Source of the DNA: Bacillota bacterium
GTDB lineage: Bacteria > Bacillota > Clostridia > Acetivibrionales > JAFADI01
Assembly (NCBI GenBank): GCA_023424965.1
Contig: JAFADI010000007.1
Coordinates: 51,210-115,209, forward strand
Direction: 5' to 3'
DNA: 64,000 bases
Below are positions 42,124-51,130 of this stretch, piece after piece. A program made the position numbers and the translations under genes. The notes beneath the pieces are model-generated. The model worked only from the letters and a program-made list of their open reading frames with translations. It was not told the DNA's origin and searched no databases. Position 1 is the first letter of the stretch, and each line of letters opens with the position of its first letter.

Positions 42124-43794
42124 ATGGATTACAACGTACTCATAGGTGGCGCTGCCGGTCAGGGGATGGACACCCTTGCAGCCATACTGGAAAGGGTATT
42201 AAAAAGAAAAGGTTTTGAGATTTTTACGATAAGGGATTACATGTCCAGGGTCAGGGGTGGACACAATTTCATCCAGGTGAGGTTTGGCAACCTGAAGCTC
42301 CATTCCCACAGGGATGGACTTGATGCGATTATTGCCCTGAATGAAGAAACCATCAGGACCCATATCGGAAGGTTGAGCAGTGAAGGTATTGTCCTATGTG
42401 ATGAGGAACTTGCCTATGATGATCCGAGGGTTATCAGGCTTCCTTTGAAGGCCACGGCGAAAAACACGGGAAATGTCAAAGCGATGGGCAGCGTGGCCCT
42501 GGGAGCTCTATTAAAGCTGTACGGGCTTGATCTTTCGCAGGTGGAAGATGTTTTGAAGCTCACCTTTGAAAAGGAAGAGGTTGCGGCGTTGAATCTGGCG
42601 GCCCTTTCCCAGGGGCTTGGGCTGATTGAGTCCAGATGTGCAATCCATCCGGACGGACAGGACGGCAGCATATTGATCAACGGCAACCAGGCCATCGCGC
42701 TGGGAGCCCTGGCTGCAGGTTGCAAATTCTACTCGGCCTATCCCATGACGCCGTCCACCAGCATCATGAATTACCTGGCTACGAAAATGAACGAGGCGGA
42801 AATCGTTGTTGAGCAAGCCGAAGATGAGATTGCCGCCATAAATATGGCCATAGGAGCTTCCTATGCCGGGGTCAGAGCCATGACCGGTTCTTCGGGCGGA
42901 GGCTTTGCGCTTAAGGTTGAGGCCATCGGTCTTTCCGCCATGCAGGAAATTCCGCTGGTCATCGCGGAGATACAGCGTCCTGGGCCTACCACTGGCCTTC
43001 CTACACGGACGGAACAGGCGGATTTGAAGTTTGTCATATCATGTTCCCAGGGCGAATTCCCAAGGATGGTCATCGCGGTGAGAAATCCGGAAGATGCGTT
43101 CTACCAGACCGTCAGGGCTTTCAACCTGGCAGACAAATACCAGATTCCCATCGTTATTATGGGCGATCAATTCCTGGCGGATTATACGACAACGGTCAAG
43201 CCCTTCGATTTCAGCCGGGTTACCGTTGAAAGGCACATAAGCAACGAGGAATATGCAGGGGAAAAGGAATACAGGCGCTATGAGATCACCGAAAACGGCA
43301 TTTCCCCAAGGGTCATTCCGGGAAAGGTTCCCGGGAAAACCGTTCTGGTGGACAGTGACGAACACGACGAAACAGGACATATAACGGAATCGGCGGAAGT
43401 CAGGGTAAGGATGAATGACAAGAGGCTGAGAAAAATGGAATTCCTCAAAGAAGAACTGATTGAGCCTGAATTTGTGGGTGCGGAGGATTTTGACGTCCTT
43501 CTGGTTGCCTGGGGTTCCCTGGACGGGCCTGTCAAAGAGGCTATCAACGCATTGAATGCAGGAGATGGAGAAAAATTTGCCGCGTTGATCTTCGGGGATG
43601 TGTGGCCTTTGCCCCAAAAGGCTTTGCTGGAAAATTCCGCGAAGGCCAAAAGGATCATTAATGTGGAACAGAACGCCACAGGACAGCTGGCCGCGGTAAT
43701 CATGGAGTGCACGGGTATACGGTGCGGCGGCAGCATTCTCAAATATGACGGCAGACCCATTTCTGCGGAAGAAATCGTGGCAAAGCTTAAATAA
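42124..43794 (+). CDS. 2-oxoacid:acceptor oxidoreductase, fused gamma-alpha subunit
   Basis: About 556 residues. The N-terminal ~180 residues are the gamma domain (IGGAAGQGMDTLA, YMSRVRGGHNFIQVR). The rest is the alpha subunit with YSAYPMTPSTSIM near residue 205, QAEDEIAAINMAIGA near 232 and GSSGGGFALK near 255. A transketolase-C-like end (LLVAWGSLDGPVKEA) completes it. This gamma-alpha fusion plus a separate beta subunit is the two-gene KorAB type found in aerobes, archaea and many clostridia. It is distinct from the four-gene enzyme at 24-26.7 kb. Substrate is likely 2-oxoglutarate or another 2-oxoacid. Start: the ATG at 42124 follows GGGTGGGTG; a GTG at 42112 is less well placed. Confidence 0.9.
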   Translation: MDYNVLIGGAAGQGMDTLAAILERVLKRKGFEIFTIRDYMSRVRGGHNFIQVRFGNLKLHSHRDGLDAIIALNEETIRTHIGRLSSEGIVLCDEELAYDDPRVIRLPLKATAKNTGNVKAMGSVALGALLKLYGLDLSQVEDVLKLTFEKEEVAALNLAALSQGLGLIESRCAIHPDGQDGSILINGNQAIALGALAAGCKFYSAYPMTPSTSIMNYLATKMNEAEIVVEQAEDEIAAINMAIGASYAGVRAMTGSSGGGFALKVEAIGLSAMQEIPLVIAEIQRPGPTTGLPTRTEQADLKFVISCSQGEFPRMVIAVRNPEDAFYQTVRAFNLADKYQIPIVIMGDQFLADYTTTVKPFDFSRVTVERHISNEEYAGEKEYRRYEITENGISPRVIPGKVPGKTVLVDSDEHDETGHITESAEVRVRMNDKRLRKMEFLKEELIEPEFVGAEDFDVLLVAWGSLDGPVKEAINALNAGDGEKFAALIFGDVWPLPQKALLENSAKAKRIINVEQNATGQLAAVIMECTGIRCGGSILKYDGRPISAEEIVAKLK

Positions 43795-43826
43795 GCAGAT
43801 ACAAATTTAGCTTGGGAGGTTTAGGG

Positions 43827-44678
43827 ATGAGCGAAAATAGATTTTTTACCTGTGATACGGCCTGGTGCCCCGGATGCGGAGATTTGAGCATACTGGAGGC
43901 TTTGAAGGAGACTTTGAACAGGACGGGGAAAGAGCCTCATGAAGTGCTTGTGGTAGGTGGAATCGGCCAGGCGGCCAAAACACCCCAATACATAAATGCG
44001 AACGGTTTTTGCGGGTTGCACGGCAGGGCTGTGCCTGCGGCTGTCGCCGCAAAAATTGCAAACAGAGAGCTGACGGTGATCATTGATTCCGGCGACGGCG
44101 ATACTTATGGAGAGGGTGGAAACCATTTTATCCACAACATCCGCAGGAATGTCAATATCGCACATTTTGTACATGACAACCAGATATACGGACTGACAAA
44201 AGGGCAGGCGTCTCCCACCACTGATATGGGACATATAACGGAGGTACAGCCTGTGGGCTCGGTCAACATTCCCATGAATCCGTTGCTGGTAGCGTTGTCC
44301 CTGGGAGCGGGTTTTGTTGCCAGATCTTTCAGCGGTGACAAGGAACACCTTATTTCTGTCATGACGGAGGCAATAAACTTCAAAGGATATGCCCTGGTGG
44401 ACATCCTTCAGCCCTGCATCAGCTTCAATAAAATAAATACTTTCCAGTGGTACAGCAAGAGGATTTACAAACTGGATGAAAGTTATGATGCCAGCGACAA
44501 ATTGTCGGCAATGCAAAAGGTGATGGAGTGGGGAGACAAAATTCCTCTGGGAATATTCTATAAGGCGGAAGGTGCTACATACCATGACAAACTTGACTTT
44601 TTGAAGGATGGGCCTTCCCTGGTGGATATGCCTGCCGACATGGAAAAGATCAAGGGATTCATGGAAGATTTCAAATAA
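43827..44678 (+). CDS. 2-oxoacid:acceptor oxidoreductase beta subunit
   Basis: 283 residues. WCPGCGD near residue 15 and the TPP motif SGDGDTYGEGGNHF near 93 with DNQIYGLTKGQ near 122 identify the beta subunit. CISFNKINTFQWY near the C-terminal third is typical of the KorB branch. The ATG at 43827 is eight bases after GGGAGG. It follows the fused subunit by 32 bases. No separate ferredoxin subunit is present, as expected for this two-subunit form. Confidence 0.92.
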   Translation: MSENRFFTCDTAWCPGCGDLSILEALKETLNRTGKEPHEVLVVGGIGQAAKTPQYINANGFCGLHGRAVPAAVAAKIANRELTVIIDSGDGDTYGEGGNHFIHNIRRNVNIAHFVHDNQIYGLTKGQASPTTDMGHITEVQPVGSVNIPMNPLLVALSLGAGFVARSFSGDKEHLISVMTEAINFKGYALVDILQPCISFNKINTFQWYSKRIYKLDESYDASDKLSAMQKVMEWGDKIPLGIFYKAEGATYHDKLDFLKDGPSLVDMPADMEKIKGFMEDFK

Positions 44679-44781
44679 CCCATGGTAATCGGCTTGGAAG
44701 ACTTTAATATTAAGGAATTAAGCAGAAGGTCCGGAGAATATATAATTATTAATTCCAAAATATGAAGATGGGAGGCAAGTC

Positions 44782-45375
44782 ATGAAATCTTTAAAAGGAA
44801 CCCAAACACTTGAAAATCTGATGAAGGCCTTTGCCGGGGAGTCGCAGGCGCGCAACAGGTATACCTTTTACGCTTCCGTGGCCAGCAAGGAGGGCTACAG
44901 ACAGATTGAGGCCATATTCCTTGAGACGGCAGACAATGAAAGGTCCCATGCAAAGCAGTTTTACAAGCTTCTTCTCCAGGGACTGGACGGAGAACTTCCT
45001 GCCCAGGTGGAGATCAACGCCGCATATCCTGTAGCCCAGGGTTCGACGCTTGACAACCTGAAAGCCGCTGCCGCCGGAGAAAATGAGGAGTGGACCGTCC
45101 TGTATCCTGAATTCGCCAGAATCGCCGCAGAGGAAGGCTTTCCTGAGGCCGCCGCGGCTTTTAAACTTGTTTCAAAGGTTGAAGAACATCATGAAGCCAG
45201 GTACAACAAGCTGGCAGAAAACGTTGCCAACGGCACCGTGTTCAAAAAGAAGGAAAAGACGGCATGGAAATGCAGGGTATGCGGGCACATCCATGTAGGA
45301 GAAGGAGCTCCGGAAACTTGTCCTACCTGCCATCATCCTCAGGGGCATTTTGAGGTATTTGTAGAAAACTATTAA
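44782..45375 (+). CDS. rbr: Rubrerythrin
   Basis: 197 residues. The N-terminal ferritin-like domain has the diiron ligands in FAGESQARNRY, ETADNERSHA, AAGENEEW and SKVEEHHEARY. The C-terminal rubredoxin domain has CRVCG and CPTCHH. It reduces hydrogen peroxide to water in anaerobes using electrons from rubredoxin or NADH-rubredoxin reductase. It follows the oxygen-sensitive oxidoreductase by about 100 bases, but its own leader suggests separate transcription. A terminator lies at 45423-45460. Confidence 0.96.
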   Translation: MKSLKGTQTLENLMKAFAGESQARNRYTFYASVASKEGYRQIEAIFLETADNERSHAKQFYKLLLQGLDGELPAQVEINAAYPVAQGSTLDNLKAAAAGENEEWTVLYPEFARIAAEEGFPEAAAAFKLVSKVEEHHEARYNKLAENVANGTVFKKKEKTAWKCRVCGHIHVGEGAPETCPTCHHPQGHFEVFVENY

Positions 45376-45422
45376 TAAATGAATTTTTAGGGAAATGAAT
45401 AAAAGTGTTTATAAAAGAAGTG

Positions 45423-45460
45423 GCTGTTGATATAATAATTTGTATCGGCAGCTTTTCTTT
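45423..45460 (+). terminator. Terminator after rubrerythrin
   Basis: A ten-pair stem GCTGTTGATA/TATCGGCAGC (two wobble pairs) with a ten-base loop, followed by TTTTCTTTT. Confidence 0.75.
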
Positions 45461-45627
45461 TGCACAGCATAAAATCAATATTAAAATTATGCTATATATT
45501 CCGCGCCAAATTTGAATTTACCATTTGCAAAACAATTTGTTCAGTAAATATTAAATTAATACAGAGGAAAATAATGCTATTTGAAGAAAATGTTAATGTT
45601 TCATAATAATTTAAAGGGTGTATTGAA

Positions 45628-46671
45628 ATGAAAAAACCGTATACAGTCTTTGTCATAGTGCTATTTGCAGCCCTTATGCTTGTTGTGGCTTTTTCACTTG
45701 TCTATCTTCATGCAAATGATGCGTTTATTCAGAGCACAAATGAAAAATTTGTCGAGAGCGTAAAAAAACCCAACTATCACTTTGTTGTCATTGCCCAGAG
45801 CACAGACGACCCTTTCTGGAGCGAAGTGAAAAAAGGAGCCTTTGAAGCGGCCAAGGCCTTTAATGTTGCCGTGGAGTTCAACGGTCCCCGCTTTACAAAT
45901 ATAAATGAAGAGCTTCAATATCTGAACATTGCCATCGCTTCAAAGGTTGACGGCATCGCCACCCATGTGCTGGATGAAACCCAGTTTACCCCCGTCATCG
46001 ATACGGCCATAAGCAAAAACATACCCGTCATTACCATCGAAAGCGATGCAAAAAAGAGCAAAAGGCTGTCTTTTATAGGGACCAACAATTTTCAATTGGG
46101 TTCCCTGGGAGGAAAGCTGATGGCGGAAGCGACCGGAGGAAATGCCAAGGTGGCCGTCGTGCTGAACAGCTATACCGACGAGGTGGGAGATGTGGCCCAA
46201 AACTTGAGGATAGCGGGTTTCAGGGATGCCGTCAAAGGGTTTTCCGATAAAATAGAAATAAAAGTAATCCGGATGTCCAGAATGGGAATACTGAGCGCCG
46301 GTGAAATCACCAACGAGATCATCAACAACTATCCGGAAATAAACGCGATTTTCTGCACCAATGCAAAGGATACGGTGGGCACGGCCCAGGTGGTGGTGGA
46401 CTTGAACAAGGTGGGCGATATAAAAATCATAGGCTATGGAGATCTGCCGGAAATATGGAGATATGTGGATAAGGAAGTCATTTACGGCACGGTGGTAAGC
46501 AATCCTGTAGAGATGGGCTATGAAAGCATCAAGGCACTGACGGAGCTCAAAAAGAGCAAAAGTACCTCGGCTTATGTGGATACGGGACTCCACGGCGTTA
46601 CAAGGAAGAATCTGGATGAGTATATGAAGAAAGCCGATACCAAAAAGGAGCAAGGTGTGTCGAATGACTGA
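45628..46671 (+). CDS. Membrane-anchored sugar-binding sensor protein (XylFII-like)
   Basis: 347 residues. One N-terminal hydrophobic helix (about 7-27) without a lipobox acts as signal anchor. The remainder is a type I periplasmic-binding-protein fold (VVIAQSTDDPFWSEVKKGA, DGIATHVLDETQF, NAIFCTNAKDTVG). The gene overlaps the sensor kinase gene by eight bases. This arrangement (binding protein, LytS-like kinase, YesN-like regulator, then xylFGH-type transporter) matches the XylFII-LytS/YesN three-component system described in Clostridium beijerinckii, in which the binding protein presents xylose to the kinase. I infer the same role; the sugar here is not proven. Confidence 0.82.
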   Translation: MKKPYTVFVIVLFAALMLVVAFSLVYLHANDAFIQSTNEKFVESVKKPNYHFVVIAQSTDDPFWSEVKKGAFEAAKAFNVAVEFNGPRFTNINEELQYLNIAIASKVDGIATHVLDETQFTPVIDTAISKNIPVITIESDAKKSKRLSFIGTNNFQLGSLGGKLMAEATGGNAKVAVVLNSYTDEVGDVAQNLRIAGFRDAVKGFSDKIEIKVIRMSRMGILSAGEITNEIINNYPEINAIFCTNAKDTVGTAQVVVDLNKVGDIKIIGYGDLPEIWRYVDKEVIYGTVVSNPVEMGYESIKALTELKKSKSTSAYVDTGLHGVTRKNLDEYMKKADTKKEQGVSND

Positions 46672-48175
46672 GCTTTTTAACCGGTTGCTTGGAAATAACA
46701 AAATACGAAAAAAGCTGCTCATGTATTTCATGCTTACGACCTTCCTGATGGCGGCGACGAGCTTTTATACTTATTACAATGCCCGCATGCTGATGGACAA
46801 GATGAATACCATGTTTGTGAGCAATGTGGAACTCAATGCCCTCTATAATAATGTAAATAAGGTTGAGCAGTTTCTGGAAAGTTTTCTTGCAACCAAACAT
46901 TCCGACAGCCTCAAGGACTACCTGCGGAACAGGGACGCCCTGAGGCTCAAGACGGAGAGCACCGGGAAAGATATGCCCATGAATGAAAGCGGGCTGCTGC
47001 TGAAGGACATCAAGAACATGATCGACACGTACCTGACGGAAGCGGACGCGGCGGTGCAGTCCAAAAGAGGCAGGGATATCAACGAATACATTGCCCATTA
47101 TAATGAAGCAAACAAAATCTTCGGCTATATCGACCTTTATATAAACAAACTGAACAACGGATTGCTGCAGGAAAATACAAACAGGTACCTGGCGGTGGCG
47201 GACAGGCTTAACATCATACAGCTGGTCAATATCGGCATCATCATCGGCGTGGTGATTTTCAACATTATCCTCATTCTATGGTTCACCTTTAAAATAACCA
47301 AGCCCATCGTAAACCTTTCCCATTCCGCCGACGAGATATCCCGGGGCAACTTTGACGTACAGGAGGTCGTTGTTGACACCGACGATGAGATCAGCGTCAT
47401 GGCAGACGCCTTCAACCGGATGACCGCAAGCATAAAGCTGTATATCGACGAAATCAAAGAGAAGGCAAAGCTGGAAAGCCGGCTGAAGGAACAGGAAATG
47501 CAGAACCTGAGCATGAAGGCCCATTTGAAGGAAGCGGAGCTGCAGGCCCTCCAGTCCCAGATCAACCCCCATTTTATTTTCAACACCCTGAACGCGGGCG
47601 CTCAGATCGCAATGTTTGAGGGGGCCGACAAGACCTGCGTATTTGTGGAGAATGTGGCCAACCTGTTCCGGTACAATCTGAAGAAGCTGGACAAGCCTGT
47701 CACCCTGAGGGAGGAAATCAACAACATCAATACCTACCTTTTCATATTGAAGGCAAGATTTGCAGACCGGATTGAATTTGTACAGGATATCGATGAAAGC
47801 GCTCTTGACATCAACATGCCCTGTATGATCCTCCAGCCCCTGGTGGAGAATGCTTTTATCCACGGGATCGGCGAGATGGAACAGGGAGGAAGGATTTCAC
47901 TGATTGTGAGAAAAGGGGAAGGCAGCGTCGAAGTTATCATTAAAGATAACGGCAGGGGAATGGACGACCATACGATCCTGAAAATTTTAAGAGACCAGGG
48001 GGACACGGGAATTGAGCAGGACCATGTAAAGAAAGGGCATACGACAGGAATAGGGATGAATAATGTTATCAGCCGGTTGAACCTTTTCTTCAACTCGGAG
48101 GATATTTTAGATATTCGAAGCAAGCCGGATATGGGAACAGAGGTAGTGTTGAACATGCCTTACAAAAATAATTAG
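46664..48175 (+). CDS. Sensor histidine kinase, LytS/YesM type
   Basis: About 503 residues. Membrane helices are near residues 18-38 and 183-210, flanking an extracytoplasmic helical domain of about 140 residues. HAMP (about 212-262) and a coiled coil follow. The His_kinase domain has the phospho-acceptor in QINPHFIFNTLN (about residue 308), and the ATPase has PLVENAFIHGI and DNGRGMD. The ATG at 46664 lies within the end of the sensor gene, so translation is coupled. It should pass the signal of the anchored binding protein to the YesN-like regulator encoded 15 bases downstream. Confidence 0.9.
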   Translation: MTELFNRLLGNNKIRKKLLMYFMLTTFLMAATSFYTYYNARMLMDKMNTMFVSNVELNALYNNVNKVEQFLESFLATKHSDSLKDYLRNRDALRLKTESTGKDMPMNESGLLLKDIKNMIDTYLTEADAAVQSKRGRDINEYIAHYNEANKIFGYIDLYINKLNNGLLQENTNRYLAVADRLNIIQLVNIGIIIGVVIFNIILILWFTFKITKPIVNLSHSADEISRGNFDVQEVVVDTDDEISVMADAFNRMTASIKLYIDEIKEKAKLESRLKEQEMQNLSMKAHLKEAELQALQSQINPHFIFNTLNAGAQIAMFEGADKTCVFVENVANLFRYNLKKLDKPVTLREEINNINTYLFILKARFADRIEFVQDIDESALDINMPCMILQPLVENAFIHGIGEMEQGGRISLIVRKGEGSVEVIIKDNGRGMDDHTILKILRDQGDTGIEQDHVKKGHTTGIGMNNVISRLNLFFNSEDILDIRSKPDMGTEVVLNMPYKNN

Positions 48176-48190
48176 AAAGTGCGTGGCTTT

Positions 48191-49801
48191 ATGTATAGAA
48201 TGCTGATTGCAGATGATGAACAGATTGTGATTGACTCAATAAAGTTCATCGTGGAGAAGAATTTTAGTGATGTTGTGGTTGCCGGGACTGCGAGATCCGG
48301 CCGCGAAGCAATTGAAAAGGCGGAGAGCATAAGGCCGGACCTGGTTTTCATGGACATTAAGATGCCGGGCATCAATGGTATAGACGCCATAAGGGAAATC
48401 AGGACAAGGCTTACCAATGCGGTGTTTGTCATCCTTACGGCCTATGAACAGTTCGACTTTGCAAAGGAAGCCGTTAACCTGGGGGTAATGGAATATCTCC
48501 TGAAGCCGGTGAACCGTGACAGGATTGTTGAAACGGTGCGGAAATCGGTGGAAATATTGAACTCCGACAGGGAAAAAAGGAAAAAGGAACTGGAACTGAA
48601 GGAAAAGCTGGAAAACGTACTGCCGGTCCTGGAAAACGGCTTCATCTACTCCATGCTGTTTTTTGACGACAGCAGCGAAGAACTCAGTAATTACAAGAAC
48701 ATTTTTGAGATAAGCGAAGACGGCGGATACATCATGACCGTGGAGTTCGGAGAAACGGAAGAATCGGGGCAAATGGGAAATCGAATTGGGCTGAGCATAA
48801 AAAGCCATTCCTTTTATCCCTATTTCAGGGATATAATGAAAAGCAGGTGCCGGTGTTTTGTAGGACCTGTCATGCTCAACAGGATCGTTGTCTTCATACC
48901 CACGGATATGACGGGGGATGAGTATTCAAGACGGCTTGAGGCCGTCAATTATGCCGAGCATATATACAATAAGCTTTCGGAGAAGGTGGAAGCGGAATTT
49001 TATATCGGCATAGGGAAGTCTTACAGCGGCTTTGACAACATCACCAGGTCCTACGAGGAGTCCCTGAGGGCAATACGCTATGCCAACGGGAAAGGTTTTG
49101 TCCATATCATGGATATCCCTATCGAACGTACGACAGGAAGCCAGTATCCCCTCGCAAAAGAAAAGATTTTGCTGGAAAAGGCGTCTTCGGGGGAGGCAGC
49201 CGCCTGCATACAGGCTTTCAACTTTATCTTCGACTGGTTGAACAACGAGTATTCCGGTTCTGTGAATAAAATCAGAAAGAAGCTCCTGGAGCTGATGGTT
49301 ATTTTTCACAGGCTTGCCTTTGATTATAAAATAGACGACGGTGAGCTGATCAAGCAGCAGGATTATATTGAAGAGCTCCAATCCATCCAGGATGTGCCGG
49401 AACTCAAAATCTGGTGCCGGGAAAGAATCGAGTTTATTACAAAGAGCATCAACGATATCCGGGAGAAAAGGGTAAACAGCCTTATATTGAGGTCGATAAG
49501 CTTTATAAAGGAAAACTACAAGAGCGATATCACCCTGGAGGATGTGTCCCGTGAGGTGAATATCAGCCCCCACTATTTCAGCAAGCTTTTCAAGGACGAG
49601 ACGGGGGAAAACTTTATCGAATACCTGACGTCCCTGAGGATTCAAAAGGCCAAGGAGTTCCTTGAAAGAGGTTATTTGAGCATAAAGGAAATTTGTTTTG
49701 AGATAGGCTATGGAGACCCGAATTATTTCAGCAGGATATTCAAGAAGGTTGTTGGAGTCACACCGACTGAATATAAGGATAGCGTGCAAAATAAAATGTA
49801 A
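48191..49801 (+). CDS. AraC-type response regulator, YesN-like
   Basis: About 536 residues. The receiver domain (1-120) has the phosphorylation site Asp55 (LVFMDIKMPG) and the conserved Lys in YLLKPVNRD. A middle region of about 280 residues has no clear motif. The last ~100 residues are an AraC helix-turn-helix pair (DITLEDVSREVNISPHYFSKLF, then IKEICFEIGYGDPNYFSRIF). It should activate the downstream transporter genes when phosphorylated by the LytS-like kinase. Start: the ATG at 48191 is preferred; a GTG at 48179 lies just after the kinase stop. Confidence 0.9.
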   Translation: MYRMLIADDEQIVIDSIKFIVEKNFSDVVVAGTARSGREAIEKAESIRPDLVFMDIKMPGINGIDAIREIRTRLTNAVFVILTAYEQFDFAKEAVNLGVMEYLLKPVNRDRIVETVRKSVEILNSDREKRKKELELKEKLENVLPVLENGFIYSMLFFDDSSEELSNYKNIFEISEDGGYIMTVEFGETEESGQMGNRIGLSIKSHSFYPYFRDIMKSRCRCFVGPVMLNRIVVFIPTDMTGDEYSRRLEAVNYAEHIYNKLSEKVEAEFYIGIGKSYSGFDNITRSYEESLRAIRYANGKGFVHIMDIPIERTTGSQYPLAKEKILLEKASSGEAAACIQAFNFIFDWLNNEYSGSVNKIRKKLLELMVIFHRLAFDYKIDDGELIKQQDYIEELQSIQDVPELKIWCRERIEFITKSINDIREKRVNSLILRSISFIKENYKSDITLEDVSREVNISPHYFSKLFKDETGENFIEYLTSLRIQKAKEFLERGYLSIKEICFEIGYGDPNYFSRIFKKVVGVTPTEYKDSVQNKM

Positions 49802-49814
49802 GGGTGGGAGAACA

Positions 49815-50891
49815 ATGCTGTTTAGAGGGAAGAGAAGAAGTATTTCCGTTCTGGTCATTGCCGTACTTTTGGTTTCGCTAACCGCATGCAGTTTGAAAGA
49901 CGATCAAGGCGCCGTAATAAATTTGAAAAAGGACCACAAGATAAAAATAGGTTTTTCAATGGCTACCCTCCAGGAGGAACGCTGGCAGAGGGACAGGGAC
50001 ATCTTTGTGGCCAGCGCCAAGGAAATGGGCGCAGACGTAGTGGTGCAGACGGCCAACAACAACAGCGACGACCAGATCAACCAGGTGAAGTACCTCCTGG
50101 AACAGGACATCGATATTCTTCTCATCGTGCCCCATGATGCCGAAAAGGCGGCAGCAGCAGTTCAACTGGCCAAAAAGGCGGGAAAAAAGGTCATATCCTA
50201 TGACCGTCTTGTAAAAAACGCCAATGTGGACATGTATATCTCCTTTGACAACGTCAAGGTGGGGGAAATCATGGCGGAGTACCTTATAAGGAAGGTTCCG
50301 GCGGGCAACTACATCATCATCAACGGGGCAAGCATCGACAACAACAGCTATATGTTCAATCAAGGGTATAAAAACATTCTAAACCCTTATATCCAGAGGG
50401 GTTCCATCAGTATCGTCAATGAGGTGTGGGCGGAAGACTGGAGGCCGGAGGATGCCTTCAAATGTGTTGAAGCCGCATTGCAAAAGGGAACCAAGCTGGA
50501 TGCCATCATCGCGGCCAATGACAGCCTGGCGGGGGCAGCCATCGAAGCTTTGGCGGAGCAAAGGCTTGCCGGCAAGGTGGAGGTGGCGGGGCATGATGCC
50601 GATATTTCCGGCTGCCAGAGGGTGGCGGAAGGCACACAGCTGATGACGGTGTACAAACCCATTGAGAAGATCGCGCAGAAAGCGGCGGAGATTTCCATCA
50701 AAATGGCAAAGGGTGAGGAGTTTGCGGCAAACAGCCGGATCAACGACGGCAAATATGATGTTCCCTATGAAATGATCCAGCCCATCGCAGTTACAAAGGT
50801 AAACCTGGAGGAGACGGTTATAAAGGACGGATTCCACAGGGTGGAGGACGTATTCAGAAATGTCCCCAAAGCCCAGTGGCCGAAGAATTAA
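49815..50891 (+). CDS. XylF-like sugar-binding lipoprotein (first copy)
   Basis: About 358 residues. Signal peptide with lipobox LTAC (Cys about 23). The mature part has the xylose-binding-protein hallmarks GFSMATLQEERWQRDRDIF, VISYDRLVKNANVDMYISFDNVKVGE and AANDSLAGAAIEAL. It is a paralogue of the protein encoded at 51131. The ATG at 49815 follows GGGTGGGAG, 13 bases after the regulator stop, so it belongs to the regulatory transcript, and a terminator separates it from the transporter genes. It may be a second receptor, perhaps for sensing rather than transport; the sequence cannot decide. Confidence 0.87.
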   Translation: MLFRGKRRSISVLVIAVLLVSLTACSLKDDQGAVINLKKDHKIKIGFSMATLQEERWQRDRDIFVASAKEMGADVVVQTANNNSDDQINQVKYLLEQDIDILLIVPHDAEKAAAAVQLAKKAGKKVISYDRLVKNANVDMYISFDNVKVGEIMAEYLIRKVPAGNYIIINGASIDNNSYMFNQGYKNILNPYIQRGSISIVNEVWAEDWRPEDAFKCVEAALQKGTKLDAIIAANDSLAGAAIEALAEQRLAGKVEVAGHDADISGCQRVAEGTQLMTVYKPIEKIAQKAAEISIKMAKGEEFAANSRINDGKYDVPYEMIQPIAVTKVNLEETVIKDGFHRVEDVFRNVPKAQWPKN

Positions 50892-50921
50892 AGCGGAATA
50901 AGTTTGAAATAGGTACTTGAG

Positions 50922-50951
50922 GCACCATGTGTAAAAACATGGTGCTTTTTT
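50922..50951 (+). terminator. Terminator between the regulatory and transport genes
   Basis: A nine-base perfect stem GCACCATGT/ACATGGTGC with a six-base loop and TTTTTT. It splits the sensor-regulator-lipoprotein unit from the main transporter operon. Confidence 0.9.
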
Positions 50952-51130
50952 ATGTTCCTGGAAAGGTCTTACTTAAATACAGGTTAAAAATGTGCTAGCT
51001 GCTTTTGTTCTAAAAAGAATTGTACTAATTTTAGTAAGACCATAATAAATACCTCTAGAGACAATAAACAATGGAATAAGATAAGCTATAGATAGCAGAA
51101 ATGCAAAAAACTTTAAGGAGGAATTTGTAA

